This document shows positions 15,970 to 24,975 of a stretch of 64,000 bases of DNA, in pieces. Below the pieces are notes generated by a model. It did not search any database, was not told where the DNA came from, and saw only the letters and a program-made list of their open reading frames with translations. The DNA is taken from assembly GCA_963731625.1 (NCBI GenBank), contig CAVSWH010000023.1, positions 248,001-312,000 on the forward strand, read 5' to 3'. The position numbers and the translations under genes are program-made. The DNA is from PALSA-555 sp963731625. Lineage in GTDB: Bacteria > Actinomycetota > Acidimicrobiia > IMCC26256 > PALSA-555. The stretch's first letter is position 1, and each line of letters starts with the position of its first letter.

Positions 15970-18900
15970 CTAGAGCCCGGTCAGCGTCGCCTCGAGCAGC
16001 GCCTGCTGCTCGAGCTCGTGGACCTTCGCGCTGCCCGTCGCCGGGCTGGGGCTGGGCTTGCGCGCCACGTAGTCGACGGACGCGTCCGAGGCGACCAGCT
16101 GGTGGAGCGGATCCTCGATGTAGTGCCACGCGCCCATGTTCAGCGGCTCCTCCTGCACCCACCACACCTGTGTCGCGTGCGGGTAGCGGTCGAGCGCGGC
16201 CTGGAGCTCGTCTCCGGGGAACGGCGCGAGCTCCTCGACGCGGAGCACGGCGAGCGGTGCGTGGGCGCGGTCCCGGGCGTCCATGAGCTCGTGGCCGACC
16301 TTGCCCGAGCAGACCACCACGCGCTTGACCTCGTCGGCGTCGAGGTCCGGTGACCGGTCGCCGAGGACCGGGTGGAAGTGGTCGTGGGTGAACGCCTCGA
16401 TCGGGGAGCGGGTGTGCGCCAGCCGGAGGTAGCGCTTCGGGGTGAGGCACACCAGCGGCACGCGCCGCGGGGTGCGGGCCTGGCGGCGCAGCACGTGGAA
16501 GTACTGCGCCGCAGTCGACGGGTACACGACGCGCAGGTTGTTGTCGGCGGAGAGGGTGAGGAACCGCTCGAGCCGGGCGCTCGAGTGGTCGGCCCCCTGT
16601 CCCTCGAAGCCATGGGGGAGCAGCATCGACAGGGCGGAGGCCTGATCCCACTTGTCCTCGGCGGCGACGACGAACTCGTCGATCGTGACCTGCGCGCCGT
16701 TGGCGAAGTCGCCGAATTGGGCCTCCCAGGCGGTGAGCGTCTCGGGGGCCGCGACGGAGTAGCCGTACTCGAAGCCCAGCGCCGCGTACTCGGACAGCAC
16801 CGAGTCGTAGAGGCGGAACGGTGCCTGGTGCTCGTCGAGGTGGTTGAGCGGCACGTACTCGGCCTCGTTCTCGGCGTCGACGAGGACACCGTGGCGCTGG
16901 CTGAACGTCCCCCGTCGGGTGTCCTGCCCCGCGACGCGCACCGGTGTCCCCTCGAGCACCAACGACCCGAAGGCCGCGGCCTCGCCGAGCGACCAGTCGA
17001 TCGTGCCGTCGTCGAACGCGCGGCGGTGCGCCATGAGCAGCCGGGCGAGCTTCGGGTTGACGTGGAACGTGTCCGGCCACGTGGTGAGCGCCGCCACGAC
17101 GCGCTCGAGCACCGAGCGGTCGACCGCGGTGGCGACGGGCTCGGCGTCGGCGAGCTCGACCGTCGGCCCGCCCGGCTCCGGCTGCTCCTCGTGGGGCTCG
17201 TGGGTCTCCTCGAACGCCCGGTCGAGGCGGCCCCGGAAGTCGGCGACGGCCGCGTCGCACTCCGCGGCGGTGAGGTCCCCCCGCTGGACGAGCTGCTCGG
17301 TGTAGCGCTCCCGCACCGAGGGGTGGGACTCGATGAGGGCGTACATGCGGGGCTGGGTGAAGGCCGGCTCGTCCGCCTCGTTGTGGCCGTAGCGGCGGTA
17401 GCAGACGAGGTCGACGACGACGTCCTTGTGGAACGTCTCGCGGAACGCGAACGCCAGGTCCATGACGCGCACGCAGGCCTCGGGGTCGTCGCCGTTCACG
17501 TGGAAGATCGGCGCCTGCACCATCTTGGCGACGTCGGTCGCGTACACGCCCGAGCGGCCCGACTCCGGTGCGGTCGTGAACCCGAGCTGGTTGTTCACCA
17601 CCAGGTGGATCGTGCCGCCGACGTCGTAGCCCTCGACCTCGGAGAGGTTCAACGTCTCGGCCACGACGCCCTGGCCGGCGAACGCCGCGTCGCCGTGGAC
17701 CAGCAGCGGCAGCGCGGCGTCGACCGGGTCGCCGACGCGGTCGGCGACGGCCCGGGCCATGCCCTCGACGACCGGGTCGACGGCTTCCAGGTGGCTCGGG
17801 TTGGCGGCCAGGCGCAGGGTCACGTCGTGCCCGGCGGGGGAGTGGTGGGTGGCGTGTTGGCCGAGGTGGTACTTCACGTCGCCGGAGCCGTGGGTGCTCG
17901 ACGGGTCGAGCTCGCCTTCGAACTCGCGGAAGATCTGCGCGTAGGACTTGCCCAGCACGTTGGCGAGGACGTTCAGGCGGCCGCGGTGGGCCATGCCCAT
18001 CACGACCTCGGTCATCCCCGTGTCGGCGGCCGCGCTGCACACCGCGTCGAGCATGGGGATCAGCGTCTCGGCGCCCTCGAGGCTGAAGCGTTTCTGGCCC
18101 AGGTACTTCGTGCCGAGGAACCGCTCGAAGGCCTCGGCGGCGTTCAGCAGTCCGAGGATGCGCCGCTTCACCGTGGCGTCGAATCCCTCGGTCGGCGTCT
18201 CCACCCGCTGCTGGATCCACTCCTTCTGCGCGGGCTCCTGGATGTGCATGTACTCGACGCCGATGGTGCGGGCGTACGCGTCCCGCACCACGCCGAGGAT
18301 GTCGCGCAGCGGCATCCGGGCGTCGGGCAGCGTCCCGGCGCCGAGGCTGCCGATCGGGAACTCGCGGTCGAGGTCCCAGATCGAGAGCCCGTAGTGCGCG
18401 ATGTCGAGCTCGGGATGGGTGCTCGGCTCGCGCCGCCCGAGCGGGTCGAGGTTGGCGAGCAGGTGGCCACGCACCCGGTACATGTTGACGAGCGCGTGGA
18501 CGTGCACGGCCTTGTCGTTGAGGCTGCCGTCCGTGAGCGGGTTCTGGTCGACCAGCCAGCGGGCCGGCTCGTACGGGACCTCGGCGCTGCGGAACACCTG
18601 GTCGTAGAAGCCGTCGTCGCCGAGGAGCAGGCCGTGGATCCGGCGGAGGAACTCTCCGCTCTCGGCTCCGCCGATGATGCGGTGGTCGTAGGTGTTCGTC
18701 AGCGTGGTGATGGGGCTGACGCCGAGCTCGGCGATCGTGTGCGGGTCGGCGCCGGCGAACTCCGCGGGGAAGCCGATCGAGCCGACGCCGACGATGAACG
18801 CCTGCCCGGGCAGCAGGCGCGGCACCGAGTGGACGGTGCCGATCATCCCCGGGTTCGTGATCGTGCCGGTCGCGCCGGCGAGGTCGTCGGGCGAGAGCTG

Positions 18901-19611
18901 GTTGGCCCGGACCTTGCGGATCAGTGCCTCGTACGCCGCCCAGAACCCGGCGAAGTCCAGCTCGTCCGCCTGGCGGATCACGGGCACGAGCAGCGTGCGG
19001 GTGCCGTCGGCGCGGGTGACGTCGACGGCGATGCCGAGGTTCACGTGTTCGTGGCGCACGATCGTCGGCTGGCCGTCGTGCGCCTCATAGGTGCAGCGCA
19101 GCCCGGGGAAGTCGGCGAGGGCCTGCACGACCGCGTACGCGATGAGGTGGGTGAAGCTGACCTTGTCCTGGCCGACCCGCCCGAGCTGGTTGTTCAGGAT
19201 CTGGCGGTTGACCTCGAGCAGCTTTGCGGGGACGGCGCGCACCGACGTCGCGGTCGGCACCCGCAGTGAGGCCTCCATGTTGGCGACGGTGCGTGCCGCG
19301 GCCCCGCGCAGGGGCTCGCCGGCGGACGTGGTGCGCGGGGTTTCGGACGGTGTGGATGCGGGTGGCGTGGGTGCGGGCGGTGCCGACGGCTCCGCGGGTG
19401 GCGTGGCCGGCGCACTCGGCGCGGCACCCTCGGCGGGCGCGGTGGGGGTCGCCGCGGGCGGCGGCGCAGGCGGGCTCGGCGTCGCGGTGGCGGTCGCCGC
19501 GGATTCGAAGTAGCGGCGCCAGCCCTCGGGCACCGACGCAGGGTTCTCGCGGTAGCGCTCGTAGAGGTCCTCGAGCAGCCCCTCGTTCAACCCTCCCTCC
19601 GCCGGCGGCAC
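15970..19611 (-). CDS. kgd: Multifunctional 2-oxoglutarate decarboxylase / dehydrogenase E1 with fused E2 domain
   Basis: 1213 residues, the length of mycobacterial Kgd (SucA). It begins with a lipoyl-independent docking segment (LNEGLLEDLYERYRENPASV), then a Pro/Ala linker (~40-95), an E2-like acyltransferase domain (~100-340, ending YDHRIIGGAESGEFLRRIH), and the ThDP-dependent E1 domain (VVMGMAHRGRLNVLANVLGK; the cofactor loop HGDAAFAGQGVVAETLNL with VNNQLGFTT; RYGHNEADEPAFTQP; C-terminal QEEPLNMGAW). It converts 2-oxoglutarate to succinyl-CoA or succinic semialdehyde. The start is uncertain: GTG 19611, or TTG 19590, which has GGAGG six bases upstream. It follows the DAHP synthase gene after 58 bp. 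Confidence 0.95.
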   Translation of the reverse strand: MPPAEGGLNEGLLEDLYERYRENPASVPEGWRRYFESAATATATPSPPAPPPAATPTAPAEGAAPSAPATPPAEPSAPPAPTPPASTPSETPRTTSAGEPLRGAAARTVANMEASLRVPTATSVRAVPAKLLEVNRQILNNQLGRVGQDKVSFTHLIAYAVVQALADFPGLRCTYEAHDGQPTIVRHEHVNLGIAVDVTRADGTRTLLVPVIRQADELDFAGFWAAYEALIRKVRANQLSPDDLAGATGTITNPGMIGTVHSVPRLLPGQAFIVGVGSIGFPAEFAGADPHTIAELGVSPITTLTNTYDHRIIGGAESGEFLRRIHGLLLGDDGFYDQVFRSAEVPYEPARWLVDQNPLTDGSLNDKAVHVHALVNMYRVRGHLLANLDPLGRREPSTHPELDIAHYGLSIWDLDREFPIGSLGAGTLPDARMPLRDILGVVRDAYARTIGVEYMHIQEPAQKEWIQQRVETPTEGFDATVKRRILGLLNAAEAFERFLGTKYLGQKRFSLEGAETLIPMLDAVCSAAADTGMTEVVMGMAHRGRLNVLANVLGKSYAQIFREFEGELDPSSTHGSGDVKYHLGQHATHHSPAGHDVTLRLAANPSHLEAVDPVVEGMARAVADRVGDPVDAALPLLVHGDAAFAGQGVVAETLNLSEVEGYDVGGTIHLVVNNQLGFTTAPESGRSGVYATDVAKMVQAPIFHVNGDDPEACVRVMDLAFAFRETFHKDVVVDLVCYRRYGHNEADEPAFTQPRMYALIESHPSVRERYTEQLVQRGDLTAAECDAAVADFRGRLDRAFEETHEPHEEQPEPGGPTVELADAEPVATAVDRSVLERVVAALTTWPDTFHVNPKLARLLMAHRRAFDDGTIDWSLGEAAAFGSLVLEGTPVRVAGQDTRRGTFSQRHGVLVDAENEAEYVPLNHLDEHQAPFRLYDSVLSEYAALGFEYGYSVAAPETLTAWEAQFGDFANGAQVTIDEFVVAAEDKWDQASALSMLLPHGFEGQGADHSSARLERFLTLSADNNLRVVYPSTAAQYFHVLRRQARTPRRVPLVCLTPKRYLRLAHTRSPIEAFTHDHFHPVLGDRSPDLDADEVKRVVVCSGKVGHELMDARDRAHAPLAVLRVEELAPFPGDELQAALDRYPHATQVWWVQEEPLNMGAWHYIEDPLHQLVASDASVDYVARKPSPSPATGSAKVHELEQQALLEATLTGL

Positions 19612-19669
19612 CGGGCCATGCTCGCGCCCGGCACCCGCAACGACGGGCTTTTGCTGGGTGAACGTCGGG

Positions 19670-21031
19670 TTAGCGGCGGAGCAAGCCTGCGACCTCGAAC
19701 GCGAGGTCGAGCGACTGGCGGGCGTTCAGGCGAGGGTCGCAGATCGTCTCGTAGCGCCGCTCGAGATGCTCGTCGAGGACCTCTTGGCTGCCGCCGAGGC
19801 ACTCGGTGACGTTGTCGCCGGTCAGCTCGACGTGCAGCCCGCCGGGCGAGACGTCCGCCGCCTCGCAGGCGGCGAAGAAGCCGCGCACTTCGCGGATGAC
19901 GTCGTCGAAGCGGCGCGTCTTGTAGCCGCTGGTGTGCACGAAGGTGTTGCCGTGCATCGGGTCACAGGCCCACAGCACGGGATGGTTGCCGCGGCGCACA
20001 GCCTGGAGCAGCGGCGGGAGCGCATCGCCGACGTGGTCCGCGCCCATTCGCGAGAACAGCACGAGGCGTCCGGGCAGCCGGCGCGGGTTGAGCCGCTCGC
20101 ACAGCGACACGACGTCGTCGGGCGTCGCGTCCGGGCCGAGCTTCACGCCGATCGGGTTGTGCACCCCGCCGAGGAACTCCACGTGCGCGCCCCGAGGCTG
20201 GCGCGTCCGCTCCCCGATCCACAGCAGGTGGGCGGAGCAGTCGTACCAGTCGCCGGTGATGCTGTCCTGGCGGGTGAGCGCCTCTTCGTACTCGAGGAGC
20301 AGCGCTTCGTGGGCCGTGAAGACGTCCACCTGGTGCAGGGCCAGCTCCGCGTTGAGGTCGATCCCGCAGGCGCTCATGAAGCGCATCGCGCGCTCGATCT
20401 CGGCGGCGAGCACGTCGTAGCGGCGCCCCTCGGGGCTCGCGGCGACGAACTCCTGGTTCCACGCATGCACGCGGGACAGGTCGGCGAACCCACCCTTCGC
20501 GAAGGCCCGCAGCAGGTTCAGCGTCGCCGCGGACTGGTGGTAGGCGCGCACCAGACGTGCCGGGTCGGGTCGGCGGGCCTCGGCGTCGAAGGCGTACCCG
20601 TTCACGGTGTCGCCGCGGAAGGACGGGAGCTCGACGGTGTCACGCACCTCGGCGGGCGACGACCGGGGCTTGGTGAACTGTCCGGCCATCCGGCCGACCT
20701 TCACCGTCGGGACGCCGCTGCCGTAGGTGAGCACGACCGACATCTGCAGGATCACGCGCAGCTTGTCTCGGATCGCGTCGGCCGAGAACGCCTCGAACGA
20801 CTCGGCGCAGTCACCGGCGACGAGAAGGAACGCGTGGCCCTCCTGCGCGCGGGCCAGCGTCTCGGTGAGGGTGCGGGCCTCGCCGGCGAACACGAGCGGG
20901 GGCAGCGCACGCAGCTCGTCGGTGGCGCTCTCGAGCGCGGCGGCATCGGGCCATGTGGGCTGCTGCTCGGCGGCGCGCGTGCGCCACGCCGACGGGGACC
21001 ACCCGGAATCGAAGAGCTCGGCCGTGGCCAT
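19670..21031 (-). CDS. aroG: Class II 3-deoxy-7-phosphoheptulonate synthase
   Basis: 453 residues, the size of plant-type/mycobacterial DAHP synthase. It performs the first step of the shikimate pathway from phosphoenolpyruvate and erythrose-4-phosphate. Features: VFAGEARTLTETLARAQEG, LVAGDCAESFEAF (metal Cys), VGRMAGQFTKPRS, RGDTVNGYAFD, WIGERTRQ, LGGVHNPIGVKLGP, CDPMHGNTF, and ELTGDNVTECLGG. All substrate and metal residues appear present. The start lies 4 bp after the bpa stop, so the two are cotranscribed. Confidence 0.96.
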   Translation of the reverse strand: MATAELFDSGWSPSAWRTRAAEQQPTWPDAAALESATDELRALPPLVFAGEARTLTETLARAQEGHAFLLVAGDCAESFEAFSADAIRDKLRVILQMSVVLTYGSGVPTVKVGRMAGQFTKPRSSPAEVRDTVELPSFRGDTVNGYAFDAEARRPDPARLVRAYHQSAATLNLLRAFAKGGFADLSRVHAWNQEFVAASPEGRRYDVLAAEIERAMRFMSACGIDLNAELALHQVDVFTAHEALLLEYEEALTRQDSITGDWYDCSAHLLWIGERTRQPRGAHVEFLGGVHNPIGVKLGPDATPDDVVSLCERLNPRRLPGRLVLFSRMGADHVGDALPPLLQAVRRGNHPVLWACDPMHGNTFVHTSGYKTRRFDDVIREVRGFFAACEAADVSPGGLHVELTGDNVTECLGGSQEVLDEHLERRYETICDPRLNARQSLDLAFEVAGLLRR

Positions 21032-21035
21032 CAGC

Positions 21036-21554
21036 TCACAGGTAGCCGCTCAGGCCCTGCTCGGGCCCGGCAATTCCGGGCGGGGCGCCGCCGCCGCGCC
21101 GCTGCAGCTGCTCCATCTGCTGTTGCGCCATCGCCTGCTGGGTGAAGAGGGTGGCCTGGATCCCGTGGAACAGGCCCTCGAGCCACCCCACCAGCTGGGC
21201 CTGCGCGAGGCGCAGCTCCGATTCGCTCGGCGCCTCGGAGGTGAACGGCAGCACCACGTCGCTCAGCTCCTGGCGGAGGTCGGGGGAGAGGACCTCCTGG
21301 AGCTCGTTGACCGAGCGCTCGTGGATCTCGCGCAGGCGGCGCCGTCCGGCGTCGTCGAGCGGCGCCCGGCGGACCTCGTCGAGCATCGTCCGCACCATCG
21401 ACGCGATGCGGATCAGCTTCGTCGGCCGGGTGACCTGCTCGCCCGGGTCCGCCGGCGCGGGGAGGCCACCCGCCGCGTCGGCCGGCACCGGCTCGACCAC
21501 CTCGGGGCGCACGCGCTCGCGGCCGTCGTCGCCATCAGGGGTGGGGTTCGTCAC
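21036..21554 (-). CDS. bpa: Bacterial proteasome activator Bpa (DUF2587)
   Basis: 172 residues from GTG 21554, preceded by AAAGGA and CGGAGA. After an acidic, disordered N-terminus (~1-45) comes the four-helix bundle (TRPTKLIRIASMVRTMLDEV; LREIHERSVNELQEVLSPDL; ELRLAQAQLVGWLEGLFHGI; FTQQAMAQQQMEQL). The tail ends G-Y-L, the hydrophobic-Tyr-X motif that docks on the 20S proteasome (GQYL in Rv3780, from memory). It forms a dodecameric ring that opens the gate for unfolded proteins without ATP. The proteasome subunits are not in this window. It shares an operon with aroG. Confidence 0.92.
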   Translation of the reverse strand: MTNPTPDGDDGRERVRPEVVEPVPADAAGGLPAPADPGEQVTRPTKLIRIASMVRTMLDEVRRAPLDDAGRRRLREIHERSVNELQEVLSPDLRQELSDVVLPFTSEAPSESELRLAQAQLVGWLEGLFHGIQATLFTQQAMAQQQMEQLQRRGGGAPPGIAGPEQGLSGYL

Positions 21555-21603
21555 CGCGTCTCCGGTCCTTTGGGGGCACAGCCAGGATAGGAAGCGCGGC
21601 CGC

Positions 21604-22437
21604 TCAGTCCGGCATCTCTTTGGACCACCGGCCGAGGTTCCCGCTGCCCGGTCGGACCCCGGGTGGCACCCGTCCCCGCCCGGCCTCGCTCCGCGGGCCG
21701 GGGACGTCGCGGAACTCATAGCGCAGTGCCTCCCGACCGGGCTGGCACACCCAGCAGCGCCCGGTCTCGCCGCTCGTGGCGGCGGTGACGACGGCGTCGG
21801 CGATCTGGGACGGGGACATGAGCGGGAAGTCGGCGGCGGCGAGCATCGCCTTCGCGTCCTCGGTGATGATCGCCGTGTCCGTCATCCCCGGGTTCACGCA
21901 GTTCGCGGTGATGCCGTCGGGGGCGAGCGTCGGAGCGATCGAGCGGATGAAACCCACGACCGCGTGCTTCGTGAGGTCATAGATCGGGTCGGGCGGGAAG
22001 GGGATGAGCCCGGCGAGTGACGCCGTCGCGACGATCGCGCCGCCACCGCTCGCGCGCAGATGCCGGACGGCGGCGCGGGCGCCGAAGACGACCCCGTCGA
22101 CGTTGACGCGCATGATGCGGCGGTACACGTCGTCGGGCAGGTCGGCGATGTCGGTGTGGCCGATGGCGATCCCCGCGTTCAGATAGGCGACGCCGAGCCC
22201 GCCGAGCTCGTCGACGCACCGGGCGAAGGCCGCGTCGACCTGGGCGGGGTCGCCGACGTCGGCGCCCACGAACAGGCCGCCGACCGTGTCGGCGACGGCA
22301 CGGCCGGCGACCTCGTCCCAGTCGACGACGCAGACCCGCATGCCCTCGGCCGCGAAGCGCTCGACGGTCGCCCGGCCGATGCCCGACGCCGCGCCGGTCA
22401 CGAGCCCGACCTGCCCCGACAGGTTCACCTCATCCAT
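21604..22437 (-). CDS. Short-chain dehydrogenase/reductase (classical SDR)
   Basis: 277 residues from ATG 22437. The NAD(P) motif is TGAASGIGRAT; an acidic residue ends strand 2 (VVDWDEV), which favours NAD(H). Next are LNAGIAI, the Ser in VATASLAGLIPFP, and the catalytic YDLTKHAV. The C-terminal ~40 residues are longer than usual and rich in Arg, Gly and Pro. The substrate is unknown. It lies 49 bp upstream of bpa on the same strand and is divergent from the Hsp20 gene. Confidence 0.9.
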   Translation of the reverse strand: MDEVNLSGQVGLVTGAASGIGRATVERFAAEGMRVCVVDWDEVAGRAVADTVGGLFVGADVGDPAQVDAAFARCVDELGGLGVAYLNAGIAIGHTDIADLPDDVYRRIMRVNVDGVVFGARAAVRHLRASGGGAIVATASLAGLIPFPPDPIYDLTKHAVVGFIRSIAPTLAPDGITANCVNPGMTDTAIITEDAKAMLAAADFPLMSPSQIADAVVTAATSGETGRCWVCQPGREALRYEFRDVPGPRSEAGRGRVPPGVRPGSGNLGRWSKEMPD

Positions 22438-22575
22438 GGCTGAGAGTCTGACAGTCGGCCCGGGCGGAGGTTCGCCGCCGTCGCCGGGCGCGCGACCGAG
22501 CACGGACCGTGGCGCGCGGCACGCCCCGGAACCGACGGGCGCGCGGCGGCGTTGAGACCGTGACACGAGGGAGGG

Positions 22576-22953
22576 ATGACCGTGCTGGTTCGCTACGACC
22601 CATTTGACGAGTGTGATCACTTCCTCGAGCGCGTCCTCGCGGACCAGATGCCGCGCCGCATCCCGATCGACGCGGTCCGGCGGGGTGACGCGGTCGAGAT
22701 GAGCTGCGAGCTGCCCGGCGTCGAGCCCGAGTCGATCGACGTGTCGGTCGACGGCGACATCCTCGCCATCCGCGCGAATCGGGTGCTCGCGCCCGTGGCC
22801 GAGGACGAGGTCCTGGAGCTCGAGCGGGCCCAGGGCCCGTTCGCCCGCGAGGTGGCCCTTGGCGCCGATCTCGACGGCGGCCAGGTCGCCACTCACTTCG
22901 AGGGTGGCGTGCTGCGCATCACGATCCCGCTCGTCGACGCGGTGGCCGCCTGA
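22576..22953 (+). CDS. Hsp20/alpha-crystallin small heat-shock protein
   Basis: 125 residues. ATG 22576 has a strong ribosome binding site, GAGGGAGGG, directly upstream, unlike the leaderless neighbours. After a short N-terminus (VRYDPFDECDHFLERVL) the crystallin domain is complete: IPIDAVRRGDAVEMSCELPGV, SVDGDILAIRANR, and the C-terminal GGVLRITIPL that carries the strand-9 segment. The oligomerisation tail is very short, ending a few residues after the crystallin domain. It would act as an ATP-independent holdase. Confidence 0.92.
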   Translation: MTVLVRYDPFDECDHFLERVLADQMPRRIPIDAVRRGDAVEMSCELPGVEPESIDVSVDGDILAIRANRVLAPVAEDEVLELERAQGPFAREVALGADLDGGQVATHFEGGVLRITIPLVDAVAA

Positions 22954-23007
22954 CAGCACGCGCCGTCCCGGTTGTGGACTGTGGGGCGCACGCCACGCGC
23001 TGGTTGC

Positions 23008-23030
23008 CGTGACGTAACCCGCGCGTCACG
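23008..23030. promoter_or_regulatory. Inverted repeat CGTGACG-N9-CGTCACG upstream of the glycosyltransferase operon
   Basis: Seven-base perfect arms (23008-23014, 23024-23030) about 80 bp before the ATG at 23107. It could be an operator for the glycosylation operon or a terminator stem for the Hsp20 gene; no U-tract follows, so an operator is favoured. Confidence 0.35.
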
Positions 23031-23106
23031 TTCGGCATCGAACGTTCTCTGGCTGTTCGGCGGATCTGCGAGACAACACCAAACGCGTCCGTCACACTCT
23101 GGAGAC

Positions 23107-24230
23107 GTGAAGGTCGCGGTGGTGACCGAGAGCTTCCTCCCCCAGGTCAATGGGGTGACGAACTCGGTGCTCCGCATCCTCGAGCACTTCGAACGGACGG
23201 GTCACGACGCGGTCGTGATCGCGCCGGGTCCGGGCGACGACCGCTACGGCTCCACACGGGTGGTGCGTGTCCCCGCCGTGGCGCTGCCGGTGTACCGCTC
23301 GTTCCCCGTCGGGCTGCCCTCGCCGCGGCTGGCCGCGACGCTGCGGTCGTTCCAGCCCGACATCGTGCACCTCGCCTCGCCTGCCGCCCTCGGCGCCGCG
23401 GGCGCGGCGACCGCCCACCGCCTCGGGCTGCGCAGCGTCGCCGTGTTCCAGTCGGACCTCCCGGGCTTCGCACGCCGGTACGGCGCCGGCGTCGTCGCGC
23501 CCACGCTGTGGCGGTGGCTGCGCTGGATCCACAACCACGCCGACCTGACGCTCGCCCCGTCGAGCGCCACCGCGTGGGAGCTCGAGCGTCACGGGATCGC
23601 GCCGGTCGCCCGGTGGGGGCGCGGCGTCGACGCCGAGCGGTTCCATCCGCAGCACCGCTCGGAGACCGTCCGCCGACACCTCGCGCCCCGCGGGGAGACG
23701 GTCATCGGCTACGTGGGTCGGCTCGCCGCCGAGAAGCAGGTGGACCGGCTCTGCGAGCTCGCCGACCTGCCGCGCACCCGCCTCGTCATCGTCGGTGACG
23801 GACCGGAGCGGGCGAACCTCGAGCGCCGTCTGCCCCGCGCCGCGTTCGTCGGGTTCCGCACGGGTGATGACCTGTCACAGCTCGTCGCCTCCTTCGACGT
23901 GTTCGTCCATCCGGGGGAGCACGAGACGTTCTGTCAGGCCGTCCAGGAGGCCCTCGCGTCGGGCGTCCCCGTCGTCGCGCCGGCGGCCGGCGGTCCGCTC
24001 GACCTCGTCCACCACGACGGGAACGGCTTCCTGTTCCCCGCGCAGGACCCCGCCGCGATGCGCTCGGCGGTCGCCGCGCTCACCAAGGATCCGGTGCGCC
24101 GTGCCGCCATGGGCGTCGCGGCGCGCGCCAAGGCGTGCTCAGCCGGTCGTGGTCGGCGGTCGGTGACGAGCTCCTCGCCCACTACCGCGCCGTGCTGGGG
24201 CCGGCACCGCGCCAGGTCCGCGCGGCATGA
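23107..24230 (+). CDS. GT4 glycosyltransferase, GDP-mannose-dependent MgtA/PimB type; frame broken near 24133
   Basis: About 374 residues after repair. The N-terminus MKVAVVTESFLPQVNGVTNSV and the block VFQSDLPGFARRYG match alpha-mannosyltransferases of the MgtA group, which build mannosylated glycolipids. The GT-B donor site is seen in GYVGRLAAEKQ, VGDGPER, PGEHETFCQAVQEALASGVPVVAP. After ARAKA the protein leaves this frame; the family-typical end (SWSAVGDELLAHYRAVLG) follows in the next frame and stops at 24228-24230, so one base is missing near 24133. The stop then overlaps the next ATG. It is the first gene of a four-gene operon. Confidence 0.85.
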
Positions 24231-24970
24231 ACGCACCCCTGGTGGTGTCGATCCACGACGTCGCCCCGTCGACGACCGACGCCACGAAGAGCTGGAGCCG
24301 CCACCTCAGCGAGCGGGGGGTGCCGGCGACGCTGCTCGTCATCCCTGGCCCGTGGGAGGGCGTGCCGCTGCGCAGCGACGCCGACCTCGTCGCGTGGCTG
24401 GGCGCGCGCGTCGACGCGGGCGACGAGGTGGCCCAGCACGGGTGGACGCACCGCCGCGTGCCCGGGACCGGCCGGTGGCGGCGCGGGGTCAACGCCATCG
24501 CGGCGCGAGGGTGCGCGGAGTTCGTCGGTGTGGACTGCCCGGAGGCGACCCGGCGCGTCACCTGGGGACGCCAGGTCCTCCGGGACCTCGGGTTCGATCC
24601 CGTCGGGTTCACCCCACCCGGCTGGCTCGCGTCGTCCGGCACCGCCGCGGCGCTCCGCGACGTCGGATACCGGTACACGACCTCGCACACGAAGGTCACC
24701 GACCTGCACCACGACGCGGCGATCCACGCGATGGTGTTCTCGCACCGCCCGGGCGCGGCGTCGGAGACGATCGCCGCGGCGGTGCTCACCGCGGGCGCCC
24801 GCCGGGTCGTGCGGGCCCGCCGCCCCCTCCGGCTGGCCTTGCACCCCGCCGACCTGTCGAGCCCGGCGCTGGTGCGCGCCACGCTCGGTGCGATCGACGA
24901 CGCGCTCGAGCACGACGCGACCCCCTGCACCTACCGCACCCTCGTCGGTGCCGCGGCCACGCGGCGGTGA
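24227..24970 (+). CDS. DUF2334 polysaccharide deacetylase-like protein
   Basis: 247 residues; the ATG overlaps the repaired stop of the preceding mannosyltransferase. The N-terminal VSIHDVAPSTT holds the metal-binding His-Asp of DUF2334 proteins. EVAQHGWTHRR supplies the second His pair, and FTPPGWLASS and LALHPADLSS are later conserved blocks of the NodB-like barrel. It is predicted to act on an acylated sugar or lipid linked to the flanking glycosyltransferases. No signal peptide is visible, so it may work on a cytoplasmic or membrane-bound intermediate. Confidence 0.85.
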   Translation: MNAPLVVSIHDVAPSTTDATKSWSRHLSERGVPATLLVIPGPWEGVPLRSDADLVAWLGARVDAGDEVAQHGWTHRRVPGTGRWRRGVNAIAARGCAEFVGVDCPEATRRVTWGRQVLRDLGFDPVGFTPPGWLASSGTAAALRDVGYRYTTSHTKVTDLHHDAAIHAMVFSHRPGAASETIAAAVLTAGARRVVRARRPLRLALHPADLSSPALVRATLGAIDDALEHDATPCTYRTLVGAAATRR

Positions 24971-24975
24971 CGGCG

